From an uncultured Paracoccaceae bacterium (GTDB lineage: Bacteria > Pseudomonadota > Alphaproteobacteria > Rhodobacterales > Rhodobacteraceae), in NCBI GenBank assembly GCA_937952085.1, contig CALFYQ010000288.1:1-6502 (forward strand): a stretch of DNA of 6,502 nucleotides, read 5' to 3'. Shown here piece by piece: positions 5,965-6,502 of this stretch (the stretch's first letter is position 1; the number at the start of each line of letters is the position of its first letter). Below the pieces are notes generated by a model that was given only the letters and a program-made list of their open reading frames with translations, was not told the DNA's origin and searched no databases. The position numbers and the translations under genes are program-made.

Positions 5965-5995
5965 CGGGCGCCGTTCACGGCGCGCTACGCGCCCG
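5965..5995. repeat. Nested GC-rich inverted repeats between the HerA-like and VOC genes
   Basis: GCGCCGT (5968-5974) pairs exactly with ACGGCGC (5977-5983). An alternative outer helix joins CGGGCGC (5965-5971) to GCGCCCG (5989-5995), and GCGCG (5980-5984) can pair with CGCGC (5988-5992). The helices share bases and are mutually exclusive. They lie just after the HerA-like stop on the minus strand and just before the VOC ribosome site. No T run follows on that strand, so a terminator role is doubtful. Confidence 0.35.
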
Positions 5996-6029
5996 GGAAA
6001 CCGCCGCTCCGCCTTTCGCGTTCCGTTCG

Positions 6030-6502
6030 TCAGCGCCCCTTGAAGAGGCTCCCGAGCACGCCGCGGACGAGGCTGCGGGTGATCTGGCTGCCCGCCGTTC
6101 GCGCCACCTGCTTGATCAGCGCTTCGCCGACGCTGTCCGAGCGGGAGGAGCGGCTCCGCCTCGGCTTCGGCTCCGGCGGCTGATAGCGGCGGGCGGCGCG
6201 ATGCTCCTCCTGTCGCCAGCTCGGCGCCTCCTCCGCGCCGCGATAGCGCTTGCCGGAGCCCGCGCCGCCGCCCCAGGGGGAGCCCGCGCCTTCCTCAGGC
6301 AATGGCTCCTGCTCGGCCTGCCGCGCGGCCGTCTCCGCCGCCGCCTTCAGCATTTCGAAGGCGCTCTTGCGGTCGACCGGCGTGTCGTAGAGGCCCGCTA
6401 CCAGGGAGCCGGCCCGCGCCGCCGCCAGCGCAGCCGGCTCCGCCGGGCCGAGCCGGGAGGACGGCGGGCGGATCAGCGTACGCTCCACGACCGAGGGCCG
6501 CC
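6030..6502 (-). CDS. HerA-like ATPase (DUF853/YjgR family), C-terminal end (partial)
   Basis: The frame is open to the right edge and ends at TGA (complement of 6030-6032); the last 156 residues are present and the N-terminal ATPase core lies outside the window. The segment VVERTLIRPPSSRLGPAEPA at the edge, then VAGLYDTPVDRKSAFEML, is the recognisable end of the DUF853/YjgR helicase-HerA-like family. A low-complexity linker rich in Ala, Glu, Gly and Arg follows (with GSPWGGGAGSGKRYRG), and the tail ends as a helical basic region GEALIKQVARTAGSQITRSLVRGVLGSLFKGR (about the last 32 residues, written here in pieces: GEALIKQVARTAGSQ, ITRSLVRG, VLGSLFKGR). A GTG at 6486-6488 exists in frame, but conserved family sequence continues upstream of it, so it is not the start. 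The family is a hexameric-type P-loop ATPase of poorly defined role in bacteria, and the catalytic motifs cannot be judged here. Confidence 0.85.
   Translation of the reverse strand, partial: RPSVVERTLIRPPSSRLGPAEPAALAAARAGSLVAGLYDTPVDRKSAFEMLKAAAETAARQAEQEPLPEEGAGSPWGGGAGSGKRYRGAEEAPSWRQEEHRAARRYQPPEPKPRRSRSSRSDSVGEALIKQVARTAGSQITRSLVRGVLGSLFKGR

Noticed and set aside
6030..6488. Reading the right-hand minus-strand frame as a complete 152-codon gene starting at the GTG
   Set aside because: The frame stays open to the window edge and family-typical residues (RPSVV before ERTLIRPPSSRLGP) continue upstream, so it is the end of a longer HerA-like gene.

Overview
The window is very GC-rich (about 70% by eye), with strong G/C preference at third codon positions and short intergenic gaps. 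The gene set and protein style (a single-RCK KtrA starting MAERKRSFVVVGLGAFG, a BCCT carrier with LFAAGMGIGLMFYG, a HerA-like ATPase tail ending GVLGSLFKGR) suggest an alphaproteobacterium, most likely a Rhodobacteraceae-type, possibly marine, organism. The taxonomic call is inference from remembered family style, not from a search.

Left part (1-1558, + strand): the last 45 codons of a LysE/RhtB-like exporter, then gpt (xanthine/guanine phosphoribosyltransferase, purine salvage), then a GNAT-family N-acetyltransferase of unknown substrate. These look like ordinary housekeeping and accessory genes.

Centre (1559-5408, + strand): ktrA and ktrB, separated by one base, encode the regulatory RCK ring and the membrane pore of a Ktr-type K+ uptake system. 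After 102 bp comes a BCCT carrier with the BetP-type betaine-binding tryptophans and Na2-site residues. Together they form a plausible osmoadaptation unit: K+ influx first, then Na+-driven uptake of a betaine-like compatible solute. I see no terminator between ktrB and the BCCT gene, so read-through is possible. The 102-bp spacer holds a 21-bp-phased imperfect direct repeat and an inverted repeat whose right arm covers the BCCT Shine-Dalgarno sequence. An AT-rich imperfect palindrome precedes ktrA.

Right part (5409-6502): a strong symmetrical hairpin terminator separates the BCCT gene from two minus-strand genes: a VOC/PhnB-like protein, and upstream of it the C-terminal end of a HerA-like ATPase (DUF853/YjgR family) that runs off the window edge. 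No RNA genes, CRISPR arrays, insertion sequences or phage genes were seen, and no gap exceeds 300 bp. Nothing here is convincingly a new system. The most interesting points are the regulatory structure around the osmoadaptation genes and two details of the transport proteins: loss of the Gly-loop arginine in KtrA, and a near-absent cytoplasmic C-terminus on the BCCT carrier.
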